The translations under genes were made by a program, and so were the position numbers. The notes beneath the pieces were generated by a model, which worked only from the letters and a program-made list of their open reading frames with translations, ran no database searches and was not told the origin of the DNA. Positions 28,013-36,717 of a stretch of 64,000 nt of DNA are shown here, in pieces (position 1 is the first letter of the stretch; each line of letters begins with the position of its first letter). The stretch is taken from NCBI RefSeq assembly GCF_000282495.1, contig NZ_AKJE01000049.1, positions 51,239 through 115,238 on the forward strand, read 5' to 3'. The stretch is from Pseudomonas sp. GM79. Its GTDB lineage: Bacteria; Pseudomonadota; Gammaproteobacteria; Pseudomonadales; Pseudomonadaceae.

Positions 28013-29023
28013 ATGCCAAGACCAGCACCTCAACGCCTGATTGTCGATCAAAGCCAGACAATCGTTGTGCTTGATACCAATGCAGCCCGTAACCTAGCTC
28101 ACGAAGTTGAGTGTCCGCGTTGGGCTTTCACATTTGTAAAAATGAAGGAAGAAGGCTTTTCGTTTTCGCTCGCTGACGGTGCGCTCATGGAGCTCCTTAA
28201 CCAGCGGGCGCGAAATGTGATCAAAGCACATGAAGCAGAGCGCATGTGCCAGCGCCTAGCTCTTTTTCTCAATCCCCAGCTGCCCGTAATGCTTGGAAAA
28301 AAAGACCTTCTCGGCATGCTCCAAATCAACACTCAGCCTTGGAATGAAAGCTCGTGTCGTTCGCTGTCGATTCAAGGTTGGAGGGAGCTGCTTAAGAGCG
28401 TGGACGCTCCCCCACCAGACGATGGCCCAGAGGCCATGCTTCAAGAAGCTCGTGATGAATGGATTGAACGCCTTGCACAGTGGCAGATCGCTGTCGATGA
28501 ATCCAGAACCGAGGGCGCAAAGATTTTGGAAGCAGCAGAGGGGTTGAGCCCGGATGAACTCCTCCAAATCCTGCAAACCGGGGCTTGGGCGACAGATTTC
28601 GCCACAACGATTGTCGATACCGCCCATGATGCGCTTGCCAGTTGGGTCGAGTACAGCTACCGGTGGGATGTGATTGAGCCTCAGATCCGTGCAGCGGTGT
28701 TCAATTCCTTTGAACAGGCGGACGACAAGACAGTGCACGAGACAAAAGGCATGCATTTGGAGATCCGATATCACTGGCGGCAGTTCGCTCGGATGCAGAA
28801 GAAAAAAGGCGCTTACAATCCGTCATCGCGTAGCAAACGTAACGATGGGATTGATTACGATCTCTTCAGCTACCTCAAGCTACCGGCGCTTTTGGTAACG
28901 GAAGACGGCGGGTTGGTTGATAAGCTTTCGGACATTGAAAGCTATCAGAAAGATTGGATTTGCAGACCGCAGAAGCTGGCAGATCTTTGGGAAGCTTACG
29001 GCAACCCTAGACCATTTTTCTAA
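28013..29023 (+). CDS. PIN-like domain protein (DUF4935 type)
   Basis: A 336-residue protein with a split PIN-like nuclease fold. The first acidic residue is D21 in VVLDTNAARNL, and a conserved glutamate lies in SLADGALMELLNQ (about 60-72). The C-terminal acidic cluster is NDGIDYDLFSYLKLPALLVT (about 276-295), followed by EDGGL. The long helical middle is charged. PIN proteins usually cut RNA, and stand-alone versions of this size occur in defence islands as effectors. It has no visible antitoxin or partner in frame, only the truncated ATPase upstream and a terminator downstream. Nuclease activity is inferred from the acidic residues. Confidence 0.7.
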   Translation: MPRPAPQRLIVDQSQTIVVLDTNAARNLAHEVECPRWAFTFVKMKEEGFSFSLADGALMELLNQRARNVIKAHEAERMCQRLALFLNPQLPVMLGKKDLLGMLQINTQPWNESSCRSLSIQGWRELLKSVDAPPPDDGPEAMLQEARDEWIERLAQWQIAVDESRTEGAKILEAAEGLSPDELLQILQTGAWATDFATTIVDTAHDALASWVEYSYRWDVIEPQIRAAVFNSFEQADDKTVHETKGMHLEIRYHWRQFARMQKKKGAYNPSSRSKRNDGIDYDLFSYLKLPALLVTEDGGLVDKLSDIESYQKDWICRPQKLADLWEAYGNPRPFF

Positions 29024-29456
29024 AATTCAGCCTTGAGCAGCTAGGCTGAGAAAGCAGCGTGGAATCAGTGTCCGGATGTTGGGGGAATGAGTGTCCGTAT
29101 GTCATGGAGTCCCCACGTACAGTACCGACCCCGTAGAGCCATTGGATGCCTAGGAGCTTGCCCGGCTCGAATAGATGTTGAGAGCCGCGTAGTTGGCCAC
29201 CTGAATGGTGGAGCGTTGCGTGCATCAGAAATCGTCAGACAGCAGAAAGGGAGACGGAGGCATTGTCGCTGGGCCTTCCGAGGAGGATTACCCAGATTAC
29301 TTGAAACTCTAATTGTCTGGCCACCATCGGCTCTGTTCGGAAAGAGATGCCGCAACTACCGTACGGAACACGGGAGTGAAACCATTGCTGCGCAGCTTCT
29401 TTGCAAGCTTGTAGAAGCTGGTCACGATTCGGCGGCTCTTTTTCAGAGTTACAATG
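29024..29456. other. Non-coding gap
   Basis: Between the PIN-like gene and the HNH gene's terminator no gene was found. Short frames on both strands lack ribosome sites and motifs. Confidence 0.4.
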
Positions 29457-29457
29457 A

Positions 29458-29480
29458 AAGGCCTCTAAATTAGAGGCCTT
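29458..29480. terminator. Hairpin terminator of the HNH operon
   Basis: AAGGCCTCTA (29458-29467), loop AAT, and TAGAGGCCTT (29471-29480) form a perfect ten-base stem 18 bases beyond the stop of the minus-strand HNH gene. In the minus direction it is followed by TTTCATTGT, a modest T-rich tail. It would end the five-gene minus-strand operon. Confidence 0.7.
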
Positions 29481-29498
29481 GCTGAAGTAAGGATTGTT

Positions 29499-30098
29499 CT
29501 AGCCGTTTCCGCCAAAGCGAGCTCGCTCGAGGGCAGTGGCGACGTCATTGAAGAGTTCGTCAGATACACCCAGCTCCACGATAACCCTATTTAGATTGCA
29601 TGCAAATATTGTGTAGCTCCCTTTATTTGATCCTGGCAGGTATATATATCTGATCTTTTTAATATGCTGATCATACTCATCAAAATGTGGATGGAATAAT
29701 CTGTAGCGACTTGAATCCAGAGGGTAGATTCTTACAGCGTCTCTGTATAAGGGGGGGTCTAAGAGCCCCTCCCTGTCTTTTTTGTAGGTGTTGCAGTCGG
29801 CACATATAACGCAGAGATTTTTTGGCTCGAACATGAATTGAATATATTTCGACTTTGGCAAGATATGTTCAATTGGAGCATTTGCGGCGGCGATTACGCC
29901 GATTTCTTCCTTGCAGTAAGCGCAAGTCAGCTTTTGCTCTCGCCGGTAGAAGTTTCTGATTTCGCGCCGCAGTTCTTCAAGGTCGTCATCGCCCCATCGC
30001 GTGTGACTGAGCTGGGGTTCCGACTTGACTGTCGCGATTTTTAAAATAGCTTCCGGGCTGAAAGTTACAGCAGAGTTAATGAGTGGCATGGCTGGCAA
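29499..30098 (-). CDS. HNH endonuclease, Septu PtuB-like
   Basis: A 199-residue HNH nuclease. The zinc knuckle is C59-x2-C62 (CAYC) with C96-x2-C99 (CVIC). The HNH core is IEHILPKSKY (H78) followed by CADCNTYKKDR (N103). It overlaps the end of the ATPase gene by 23 bases. The frame starts at TTG 30098 with GAGGAG four bases upstream; an ATG at 30089 is the alternative. In Septu, the PtuA ATPase holds PtuB in check and releases its nuclease on phage infection. The gene order ATPase then HNH, and the sizes, fit Septu, but other ATPase-HNH pairs exist. The composition is noticeably AT-richer than the surroundings. Confidence 0.85.
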   Translation of the reverse strand: MPAMPLINSAVTFSPEAILKIATVKSEPQLSHTRWGDDDLEELRREIRNFYRREQKLTCAYCKEEIGVIAAANAPIEHILPKSKYIQFMFEPKNLCVICADCNTYKKDREGLLDPPLYRDAVRIYPLDSSRYRLFHPHFDEYDQHIKKIRYIYLPGSNKGSYTIFACNLNRVIVELGVSDELFNDVATALERARFGGNG

Positions 30099-31407
30099 CT
30101 AACTCCTCTACTGAGATAATAAGTTTTTTTACTGGATCTTCGTCTGACAATCTCGACTTAAACATCAATAGGTCATCGAGGCCATTTAAGATCTCGATGT
30201 CTATGCTTTTTCTGGCCCTTATTTTTGCTATAAGGTTGAATCCTAGCCGGGATACATATTCGTTCATTCTGCCAGGAGCACCGAAAAGCTCTGCCAATTG
30301 AAAGTCTGCAGACTTGTTATTGAAGTCTTTGGAGTTAAGTAACGAGCCACTTTCCAGTACTAAAATGTAAGAAAATTTGGATGTAGCTCGGGAAACCACC
30401 TGTGGCGAATGTGTGGCGATAATAAACTGACAGTCCGAAAACCCCGAAAAAGCTGATGTCAGCATTGGCATGAATTCCTCCTGCCAACGAGGGTGAAGGC
30501 TAATTTCTGGTTCATCAATCAAGATTACTGAGCCGTCTCTAATGTGCCCGGCAATTCCTAGCATTATAATTAATAGGCACTGCTCGCCGGAGCTAGCGCG
30601 GCGTAGGCTCAGAGATCCGTGGTCTTCCTTCTCTAGGGTGATATCCATTAGTCGCATAAGCCCAAGCTTCATGAGGATGACGATTGAGTTTAAAATGGAG
30701 GGGGATAGCTTTTTGCCGTCAATGTAGGACGTGCTTGTTGCGAAATCAAACTCAAGCTCAATTGCCTTGCGAGCTTGGTAGTAAGAGGCGACATTGGACA
30801 TCGCATACTCAACTGAAGACTTCTCTTCAGTGCCTAACCCGTCATAGACATGCTTGTATCTTTTATCGACTCGTATCGGGCCGGTACTTTCAACTGGCTC
30901 TACAAAGAAATATTCTTCTGTTGAGTTGGCAGTGGAATGTGCGGTTTTGTCAAAGGCAGGCTTTAGTATGAAATTGGCTTGAGGTCTGAAGTGTAGTGAA
31001 GAAAAAACTTCCAGAAAGCTAGCTCCATTATGACCATGCAGAGCGCTTTTAAGTAAACCGCGAGCTGCAGAAGACATAAGGGATATTAATGATGAGGCAG
31101 AAGCTGAACTATCTCCGCGTAGACCTACGTAGCGGAAATTACTGTAATTTTTGCTTCTGCTCCTGGAAATAGCAGGAAACTTATCAAAGGGGCTTGTTGA
31201 AATCGCTATAACCAATGGCTCATCTTCATCGTCATAATCATAGTCGTAACGCTGTGTGAGCTCTTTTGCAATTCCAGACAGTAAACGGCTTTTTCCTATG
31301 CCATTTTTACCCACTACCACGGTAAATGAATTGCTCGAAGCTGATAATGCTTCAGCGGGAATTAATTCAACCATAGTCCCATCATGATCAAAACTTCCAA
31401 TTTTCAA
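30076..31407 (-). CDS. AAA/ABC-type ATPase, Septu PtuA-like
   Basis: A 443-residue ATPase. Walker A is GKNGIGKS (33-40), the ABC signature region is ASSGEQCLLIIMLGI, Walker B is VILIDEPEISLHPRWQ (about 290-305), and the H-loop is FIIATHSPQV. The insert between Walker A and the signature is long, as in SMC-like PtuA proteins, and the tail is helical. No nuclease motif is in this protein; that part is the overlapping HNH gene downstream. Its start overlaps the stop of the preceding small gene by four bases, so it is translated as part of a longer operon. Its visibly AT-rich codon use suggests a different origin from the genes upstream of it. Confidence 0.85.
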   Translation of the reverse strand: MKIGSFDHDGTMVELIPAEALSASSNSFTVVVGKNGIGKSRLLSGIAKELTQRYDYDYDDEDEPLVIAISTSPFDKFPAISRSRSKNYSNFRYVGLRGDSSASASSLISLMSSAARGLLKSALHGHNGASFLEVFSSLHFRPQANFILKPAFDKTAHSTANSTEEYFFVEPVESTGPIRVDKRYKHVYDGLGTEEKSSVEYAMSNVASYYQARKAIELEFDFATSTSYIDGKKLSPSILNSIVILMKLGLMRLMDITLEKEDHGSLSLRRASSGEQCLLIIMLGIAGHIRDGSVILIDEPEISLHPRWQEEFMPMLTSAFSGFSDCQFIIATHSPQVVSRATSKFSYILVLESGSLLNSKDFNNKSADFQLAELFGAPGRMNEYVSRLGFNLIAKIRARKSIDIEILNGLDDLLMFKSRLSDEDPVKKLIISVEELVASHATH

Positions 31408-31856
31408 TGTTGCTTCCTTGAGCTTAATGTTGGCTTTAAGTTATGAGGCATCCTGGTTTTACCACTGCAGGCTGTTTTTATGTAATCAGATCGAGAATCG
31501 ACCGCCCAGCCGCTGTGAGCGCCGCCCTCCGCTTCTCGCCAGCCGAACCCTCCCCCATGCTGCTCTGGCGGATAGCCAGGCACAGCATGTGCGATGCTCG
31601 GGTCACCCCCACGTACATCAACATCATGTCTTTCTTCGCGGTTTTCCTCACTGTCATCATGTGATTGAATGAGTGCTATGAGACGCTTGGCGATGGCACC
31701 TGCAGTCTTGGGGTTGAGCTCAGATAAAGCGCCAGGCTGGATTCGCTCACAGATCCAGACCGCATTCCACTCCAGTATGCTGAAGGTGAAAACCGCTTCG
31801 CCCAGCGCCTGGGAGTACTCAGAATCGATAGGTTGTCGAAAGCGTGCGTCCTTCAT
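31404..31856 (-). CDS. Hybrid small gene: unknown N-terminus joined to an out-of-frame helicase tail
   Basis: The 150-residue frame has two unlike parts. Residues 1-65 (MKDARFRQPIDSEYSQALGE to KRLIALIQ) look like a normal compact helical protein start. From about residue 66 the frame turns into low-quality sequence (Gly/Arg/His-rich). The same DNA in another minus-strand frame encodes the end of a UvrD helicase. So a deletion seems to have fused the 5' end of one gene to the 3' end of another. The stop overlaps the PtuA-like start by four bases, and the start is seven bases from the membrane-protein stop, so it sits within an operon. Whether the hybrid is functional is unknown. Confidence 0.55.
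   Translation of the reverse strand: MKDARFRQPIDSEYSQALGEAVFTFSILEWNAVWICERIQPGALSELNPKTAGAIAKRLIALIQSHDDSEENREERHDVDVRGGDPSIAHAVPGYPPEQHGGGFGWREAEGGAHSGWAVDSRSDYIKTACSGKTRMPHNLKPTLSSRKQH
31478..31660 (-). pseudogene. 3' relic of a UvrD-type helicase
   Basis: In this frame the DNA reads KKDMMLMYVGVTRASHMLCL and continues AIRQSSM, then an alanine/arginine-rich tail and a stop. MYVGVTRA is SF1 helicase motif VI. There is no start or upstream helicase sequence; it is embedded in the coding region of the hybrid small gene. It is the tail of a third OLD-partner or UvrD-like helicase in this island, lost by deletion. Confidence 0.75.
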
Positions 31857-31863
31857 GACTACC

Positions 31864-33390
31864 TCAAGATGTTAGGCCGGTTTCTTCCGGACGCGATACA
31901 TACAGCTCAATCGTAGAGGACGGATACGTCCGGAAAGCCCAGTCGCCTCGGAAATATTCGATTGAAGGCGCAGTCGGTCGGCGCCGCTCCTGGGGTGTTC
32001 CGGGCTCAAGGACATTACCCGTTGGGTGCTCGCTCGGATGGTCAGCCTTTGGCGTAACCGGTGAGGAAGGTTTCGCAAGGAAAGCAAACACAACCACGCA
32101 GACTACCCAAGCAGCCAGAACTCCGACACCCGAGATGGCAGTCCGCTTGAATACTGTTTCAGAACGCCCAACAGGTATCGTCACCATCGCTTCGTAATCG
32201 CCTGCCGATAGAAATCTATACAGCTTGGTCTGCCACTGTTTACGTAGACCGCGCTGCACCAGAATAAAGTGCCAACCTGACCACGCAATGGTCACCACAT
32301 ACAGCCACACAATGATCATTACAGCCAAAATAAGCCAAGGATTGAGCGCAACGCTGATGCGTGCGACGGCGAGGCCAATGCCCACACCCGCCGCTGTTGT
32401 AATGGCAGTAACTGTCTGGCGGGTCGCGTCCGTCGCCTTCGATGTCTCATCGGTAACTGCCTTTCGTAGATCACCCAAGGACTTCAAGGTGTCTTTGGTA
32501 ATCTCGGAAATCGACATCTGGTACGCGATTTTGGCGCACTCTAACGCAGCATCGAGATTGTCTCGGAAGTACGCAATTACCTCACCATCGGCACGCCCAG
32601 AGCGGGCGATTTCGGTTGAGAGAAGCACGTGCTTCATCTCCGCCTCGCGAGCGTTCTCATAGACCCAGGACGCCGCCTCTTGAGCAAGCTGGAAATCCTT
32701 TAGATTGAAAGAGTCGCCCGGCGATCGCTCCTGAAACTCAAGGCTCAGCTTAGGTGGGCCTTTGAAAATTAAACGTTGGTCGCCAGCGCTGACTTCGTTG
32801 GCAATGCAGCGAGTCAGCGAAGCGTGGGCATGTTCGGCCCAGAGTCGATGGAACGGGTCGAGCTCGTCGAGATTGGAGCCCTGTAGCAATAGCAACCGAA
32901 TGTCCTCCGGTACGCTGCGAACATCGGCCGCCTCCTTAACTAACATTCGGGGCGATTTTGTCGCAGGTACTGGTGTGAGCGTTAGTGGCTCATCCCAGTT
33001 ACCAAAAGCGCGAGCCTGACAGCTGAACGCTGCGCTGAGCCCTAGGATTCGCCAAATCCCTGCCTTGTTTCCTCTGCGCAGGAAGTCCGAAAACCCGACT
33101 TCAGTCATGATGTACAGTGCGTCAGCCAGATCCTCGGGTGACCTCGACGGCTTCTTCACTTTCAACCGGAACGTGCCGAAGTCATCGACAATGTCGGCTT
33201 CATCGCATTGAGAGTACTCATGGTCATAGGTCGAGTAAGTTAGACCAGCGTCCTTGGCAAGCCTGAGCAAGCGCAACGTCAGACCAGCCGCAAGCTCCGA
33301 CGCGATTAAGTCAGTATCGCTTTCGGTAACCGATGCATTGCCCGCTCGCGTCTCTTGGTTGAGTAGACTAGCTAGGTCTGTCAGCGACAA
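31864..33390 (-). CDS. Three-helix membrane protein of unknown function, partner of the NA37-like gene
   Basis: A 508-residue protein I do not recognise. The first ~320 residues are soluble and mixed alpha/beta (with an asp-rich start and a helical stretch around 230-310). Two hydrophobic helices follow (about 330-350, GVGIGLAVARISVAL, and 354-380, WLILAVMIIVWLYVVTIAW), then a basic loop and a third helix (about 415-438, GVGVLAAWVVCVVVFAFLA). The last ~65 residues are proline-rich and polar. Its start overlaps the end of the NA37-like gene by 23 bases, so the pair is translationally coupled, and the Septu-like genes follow in the same direction. A cytosolic sensor fused to a membrane effector is plausible but is inference. 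Confidence 0.65.
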   Translation of the reverse strand: MSLTDLASLLNQETRAGNASVTESDTDLIASELAAGLTLRLLRLAKDAGLTYSTYDHEYSQCDEADIVDDFGTFRLKVKKPSRSPEDLADALYIMTEVGFSDFLRRGNKAGIWRILGLSAAFSCQARAFGNWDEPLTLTPVPATKSPRMLVKEAADVRSVPEDIRLLLLQGSNLDELDPFHRLWAEHAHASLTRCIANEVSAGDQRLIFKGPPKLSLEFQERSPGDSFNLKDFQLAQEAASWVYENAREAEMKHVLLSTEIARSGRADGEVIAYFRDNLDAALECAKIAYQMSISEITKDTLKSLGDLRKAVTDETSKATDATRQTVTAITTAAGVGIGLAVARISVALNPWLILAVMIIVWLYVVTIAWSGWHFILVQRGLRKQWQTKLYRFLSAGDYEAMVTIPVGRSETVFKRTAISGVGVLAAWVVCVVVFAFLAKPSSPVTPKADHPSEHPTGNVLEPGTPQERRRPTAPSIEYFRGDWAFRTYPSSTIELYVSRPEETGLTS

Positions 33391-34411
33391 GACTGTTCTC
33401 CGTGATTTTCTTGGTCTCTACGACAATGCGCTGCCCCCCGCCCGCTACTGGCTCGATCGTTACGTTAGGGTCACTCTCGATGTCTGGGAAGATGATTGTC
33501 ACCCCTTCCACCGTTCTCAGCTTCCTGATGGCAGGCTGCCTTAACACCGCACGGTCTGGCTTGAACTCGACGTGATGAAGCTTGCTCTCTCGTACGCGCC
33601 TGCGTGTTTCGCGTTCAAAGCGTTGAACGACCTTGTCTTCAGTTGGATCACCAGCCGAAGAGAGTACCGCCTCCACGATGGCGTCCTCATCAACCTTCAA
33701 TCGCTTGCCTAGAATTCCCTTGGCAGTTCGGAATGCTTTGGCCACATCTTCATCGGGGAGAAGGTCTCTGCAGGCATGCAATGCCCGACGCAGCAGTGTA
33801 CTAGCGGTTCGGCTCAGCTCTTCGTCAGAAATAGTCCTGGTGACGCCCAGAAACGCCTCGAAATAATCAGCCAGGTCAGGGGCCTGTTTCTTGCGATCCC
33901 GCGCCGAAACACTGGTCTGCGCAACGCCATTGACCACGCGCACCAGCGCTGTTTTCTGAACAGCTTTTTTGTCATCAATTAGCGCCGTTACGATACGACG
34001 TAAAGCAGCCTCTGGCTTGGCCCCGTCCTGCTCTAAAGCCATTTTGTAGTCATACTTGATAAGGCTGAAAATGACGGTATCTGGAGTTCCGACATCTAGT
34101 TCGAACATACAGAGCACGCCGTCGGCGCTGCCTCCTACATGGAGAGTGTTGAATCCCCTGGATAGGCTTTGCGCCCCTCGCTCGAACGTGGTTGAGCGAT
34201 CGACGATCGACTCCAGCTCAATCTTTGTCGTGGAATTGGTCTTGAAGCTGAATACAGCATCAGCAGCGCTTTCTACGATCTTGGTCTTGAAGAAATCGGT
34301 GTGTTCGGGCTTGCGCTCAGGCATGGCTTCAAACGTTTTCGCGCCAACGACGTGCAGGCTCATCCTGCGAATCGTCAGGGAGTCCTCTTCCTGCTGAGTG
34401 AAAAAACCCAT
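33368..34411 (-). CDS. Nucleoid-associated NdpA/YejK (NA37)-like protein
   Basis: A 347-residue protein that resembles the 37-kDa nucleoid-associated family in length and layout. The start is IRRMSLHVVG, the middle has CMFELDVGTPDTVIFSLIKY, and the family segment is DYFEAFLGVTR (about 195), followed by helices. ATG 34411 has an AGGAAG site and is preferred over the earlier start at 34474. Family members bind nucleoid DNA, and some occur in defence islands with a partner. Here the partner is the coupled three-helix membrane protein. Similarity is by eye and remote, so the label is moderate. It is the first gene of the five-gene minus-strand operon ending with the HNH nuclease. Confidence 0.6.
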   Translation of the reverse strand: MGFFTQQEEDSLTIRRMSLHVVGAKTFEAMPERKPEHTDFFKTKIVESAADAVFSFKTNSTTKIELESIVDRSTTFERGAQSLSRGFNTLHVGGSADGVLCMFELDVGTPDTVIFSLIKYDYKMALEQDGAKPEAALRRIVTALIDDKKAVQKTALVRVVNGVAQTSVSARDRKKQAPDLADYFEAFLGVTRTISDEELSRTASTLLRRALHACRDLLPDEDVAKAFRTAKGILGKRLKVDEDAIVEAVLSSAGDPTEDKVVQRFERETRRRVRESKLHHVEFKPDRAVLRQPAIRKLRTVEGVTIIFPDIESDPNVTIEPVAGGGQRIVVETKKITENSLVADRPS

Positions 34412-34781
34412 CGGTCTTCCTGCTTGCGTCCATGCACCAAAGGGTGCACACGTGATTATTGATCTCAACGCCATGACTGCAGCTTGAGAAGCGCGCTGGT
34501 CAATGACCGACCATGTATTTTTTTGACGAGCAGAATATGCCCCCTACTTAAGATAGTGGCAAGTAGACATACTAATTTCTGTAATTTATCCGGGCGCGGG
34601 ATCAGCACGGGAGACCTTTAGTGTTCAGCTCCACCCCAGTCGGCGCCGGACACCACTCAACCGCCAGTGCTACCCTGCTTGCTATGTCGAGCAGGGCTGG
34701 CCGTATGAGCCACGATTGAGCAAACCGATGCATCGTAAGCTCCAGAATGTGAAGGAAGGATAGGGAGGAAGGAGTAACGCT
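34412..34781. other. Intergenic region between divergent units
   Basis: This gap must contain the promoter of the NA37-like/membrane/Septu operon (leftward) and that of the small plus-strand gene. A possible A/T-rich promoter patch lies around 34510-34590. No hairpin or operator could be assigned. Confidence 0.4.
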
Positions 34782-34979
34782 ATGGCATGGTTTACTGATA
34801 ATCGTTCGGAGCGGGAGAAAAACAGAGAAAAAGCCTTCATCAAGGCTGTTAACAACCTCAAGACCCTCGCCGTCACCGCGGATGGAGGCATGTCCATTGA
34901 CCCCGTAGAGATCCAGGACAAAGTTATAGCGGCGCGCTTAGAGCTTCGACATTTCGTCACACAAGCAAGGAAAAAGTGA
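34782..34979 (+). CDS. Small charged protein of unknown function
   Basis: A 65-residue protein. A strong ribosome site (GGAAGGAG) precedes the ATG. The sequence is charged and helical (SEREKNREKAFIKAVNNLKT then SIDPVEIQDKVIAARLELRH) with no signal, membrane helix or known domain. A 102-codon frame on the other strand over the same bases has no ribosome site and is rejected. It overlaps nothing and could be co-transcribed with the next gene, whose start is 60 bases on. Confidence 0.6.
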   Translation: MAWFTDNRSEREKNREKAFIKAVNNLKTLAVTADGGMSIDPVEIQDKVIAARLELRHFVTQARKK

Positions 34980-35038
34980 TTTCTGAGCAAGGTGAAGTAC
35001 GCTGTTGTGTTTCAGATCCGCAGGCCGAGAGGAACGCC

Positions 35039-35350
35039 ATGTCAGATAAAAAAATGCTCACAGCTCGCGAGGTCTACGTAGTGCTGCGCGATGCCTCCAT
35101 GATTTCAAGCTCAATGCGCAGAATTACAAACGCCAGCTGGGATGAGATCTACTGCGGGCTGATGACCGTTAACGTCGGCGACTGGGTGATAACTCTCTAC
35201 AACGACTGTGGAGAGTTAGACTACTGCGATAGCTGTTACAGCCCTGACGGCCGAATGTACGAATTCAGCTCAAGAGATGCATCCGATCCTATCGAGCTAC
35301 TGACTTCTGCTGAGCATCGCCAGCTCGAGGAGCTCCTCCGCCGTATCTGA
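35039..35350 (+). CDS. Pseudomonas small conserved protein (DUF7693-like)
   Basis: A 103-residue cytosolic protein. The frame is open from 34976, but ATG 35039 is chosen for its GAGGAAC site. The sequence MLTAREVYVVLRDASM, EIYCGLMTVNVGDWVITLYN, then DCGELDYCDSC and a C-terminal LTSAEHRQLEELL matches a family found mostly in Pseudomonas that I believe is DUF7693, of unknown function. The strings of Cys, Asp and Trp suggest a compact fold. No effector motif. Confidence 0.6.
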   Translation: MSDKKMLTAREVYVVLRDASMISSSMRRITNASWDEIYCGLMTVNVGDWVITLYNDCGELDYCDSCYSPDGRMYEFSSRDASDPIELLTSAEHRQLEELLRRI

Positions 35351-35445
35351 CTCAGGCTTAAAGTAGCGCTCGCAGTGCATGCGCCGACGAAGCCTCAACG
35401 AAAAGCATGACTTCACAAAAAGCCCAGTTGATCGCGCAGAGTGGC

Positions 35446-36063
35446 CTATAGCACCCTTCGGAATTCAGCTGGATAGAAGCCTGCCATACGCCTACAACTC
35501 ATGCTCGTAGTCTCCAAGGTATCCAGCGGTTCACGCCCCATGGCCTCCATCAAAGCGTTGGCAAGCCAAACAGCGTCGAGCATGCTGAATGAGTAGCCCA
35601 TGAAGTCGAACACAAGTTCTACTCCTCCATCTTCAATCGTGTAGACGGCCACCATTTCAGTCCTTTCGTGCTCGCCTGACCAAGGCTCAACGACATAGAC
35701 TCCATCTTCTGCTTCGTGACAATTGAATCTCCCCTCGGCTGCGTAATCCCACTCACCAGACCCTCTTTTTCGAAATGTCCTCGTAAGCTTGCTGTCGCAT
35801 GCCGCAGGCGTCGGTACAAATCCTGCCAAATTCCCAACAGTGACGAGGAGAGCATCGTAGAGACAGCGCGCGATATGTTGAACGACGGCATTGGCGAACC
35901 TAAACGGCATGATGTCTAAATTTAAACTGACATAGTGATCCCCCTCTCTGGACACCTTGCACGAATACAGCTCGTCATGTTCCCGCCCACGCCAGCAAAC
36001 AAATTCGCGTTCCGTAAAAAACGTTGCTGGTTGTACTGCAGTTTTGCCCACAAATTTCTCCAA
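35446..36063 (-). CDS. Hypothetical protein
   Basis: A 205-residue protein I cannot assign. It has no signal or membrane helix. Its composition is normal for a soluble protein, with several aromatic-rich beta-like strands (TEREFVCWRGREHDELYSCK) and an acidic segment (EDGGVELVFDFMGYSFSMLD). It stands alone on the minus strand, convergent with the small-protein gene at 35039, and no obvious ribosome site decides the start (ATG 36063). Confidence 0.5.
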   Translation of the reverse strand: MEKFVGKTAVQPATFFTEREFVCWRGREHDELYSCKVSREGDHYVSLNLDIMPFRFANAVVQHIARCLYDALLVTVGNLAGFVPTPAACDSKLTRTFRKRGSGEWDYAAEGRFNCHEAEDGVYVVEPWSGEHERTEMVAVYTIEDGGVELVFDFMGYSFSMLDAVWLANALMEAMGREPLDTLETTSMSCRRMAGFYPAEFRRVL

Positions 36064-36396
36064 TTCGTTGTTCTTAAAAATAACAACGGACGCTGTGCAG
36101 AAAAACTTTAGCGACAGGGTGAAATATTTGTGGACGCTAGAATTCTAGGCCTCTGAACCATGCGACCAAGAAGTGGCTGAGGCTCGTGCAGACTGGCACG
36201 GCGTACCGCGAAATCACTTCGATACGATAGCTGAAAGCGGCAGCAGGTTTGTCTCTGATTGATACTGACGTTCTTCGTACGGCCCCGCTTCGGTGACGCC
36301 ACGCACCTCCCGCTATTGAAAAAATCTTCAACCGCCCTCAAGTTTTTTTTATATCGATCTGTTTTTTATCTGTATGCCCTCAGCGAGAAACCAGCT

Positions 36397-36693
36397 TTGA
36401 ACCGATCGACAACTGACTTTGTCCAGTCCCTGAGTGGCGCTATAGCGTTTTCTCACACGATTCTAGGCAATCGGCAGCGGAGAGCGTGGGAGCGACTGAT
36501 CAGTTACATCGGATCTTCCGACTCCCTTCCGGAGTTTGACAAAGCTTCGGCCCGGGCGGAGGGATATGCTCAGGCCCTGGTAGACAGCGAACAGATTTAC
36601 ACCAAATCCACTGAGCGCGACCTACTGATAATTGCGACCATTGATGCATGGCGCCGGCACCACATTCACTCAAATACTCCGATCAACGTGTAG
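36397..36693 (+). CDS. Hypothetical protein upstream of the DUF262 gene
   Basis: The frame is open from 36259, but its first 45 codons have no ribosome site. TTG 36397 with GAGAAA upstream gives a 98-residue protein (MNRSTTDFVQSLSGAIAFSH to RHHIHSNTPINV). It is soluble, mostly helical and has no recognised domain. It ends 24 bases before the DUF262 gene, so the two are probably one transcript, and it could be an accessory partner of that protein. Start and reality are moderately certain. Confidence 0.45.
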   Translation: MNRSTTDFVQSLSGAIAFSHTILGNRQRRAWERLISYIGSSDSLPEFDKASARAEGYAQALVDSEQIYTKSTERDLLIIATIDAWRRHHIHSNTPINV

Positions 36694-36717
36694 CACTACC
36701 CTTCCCTAAGGAAATCG

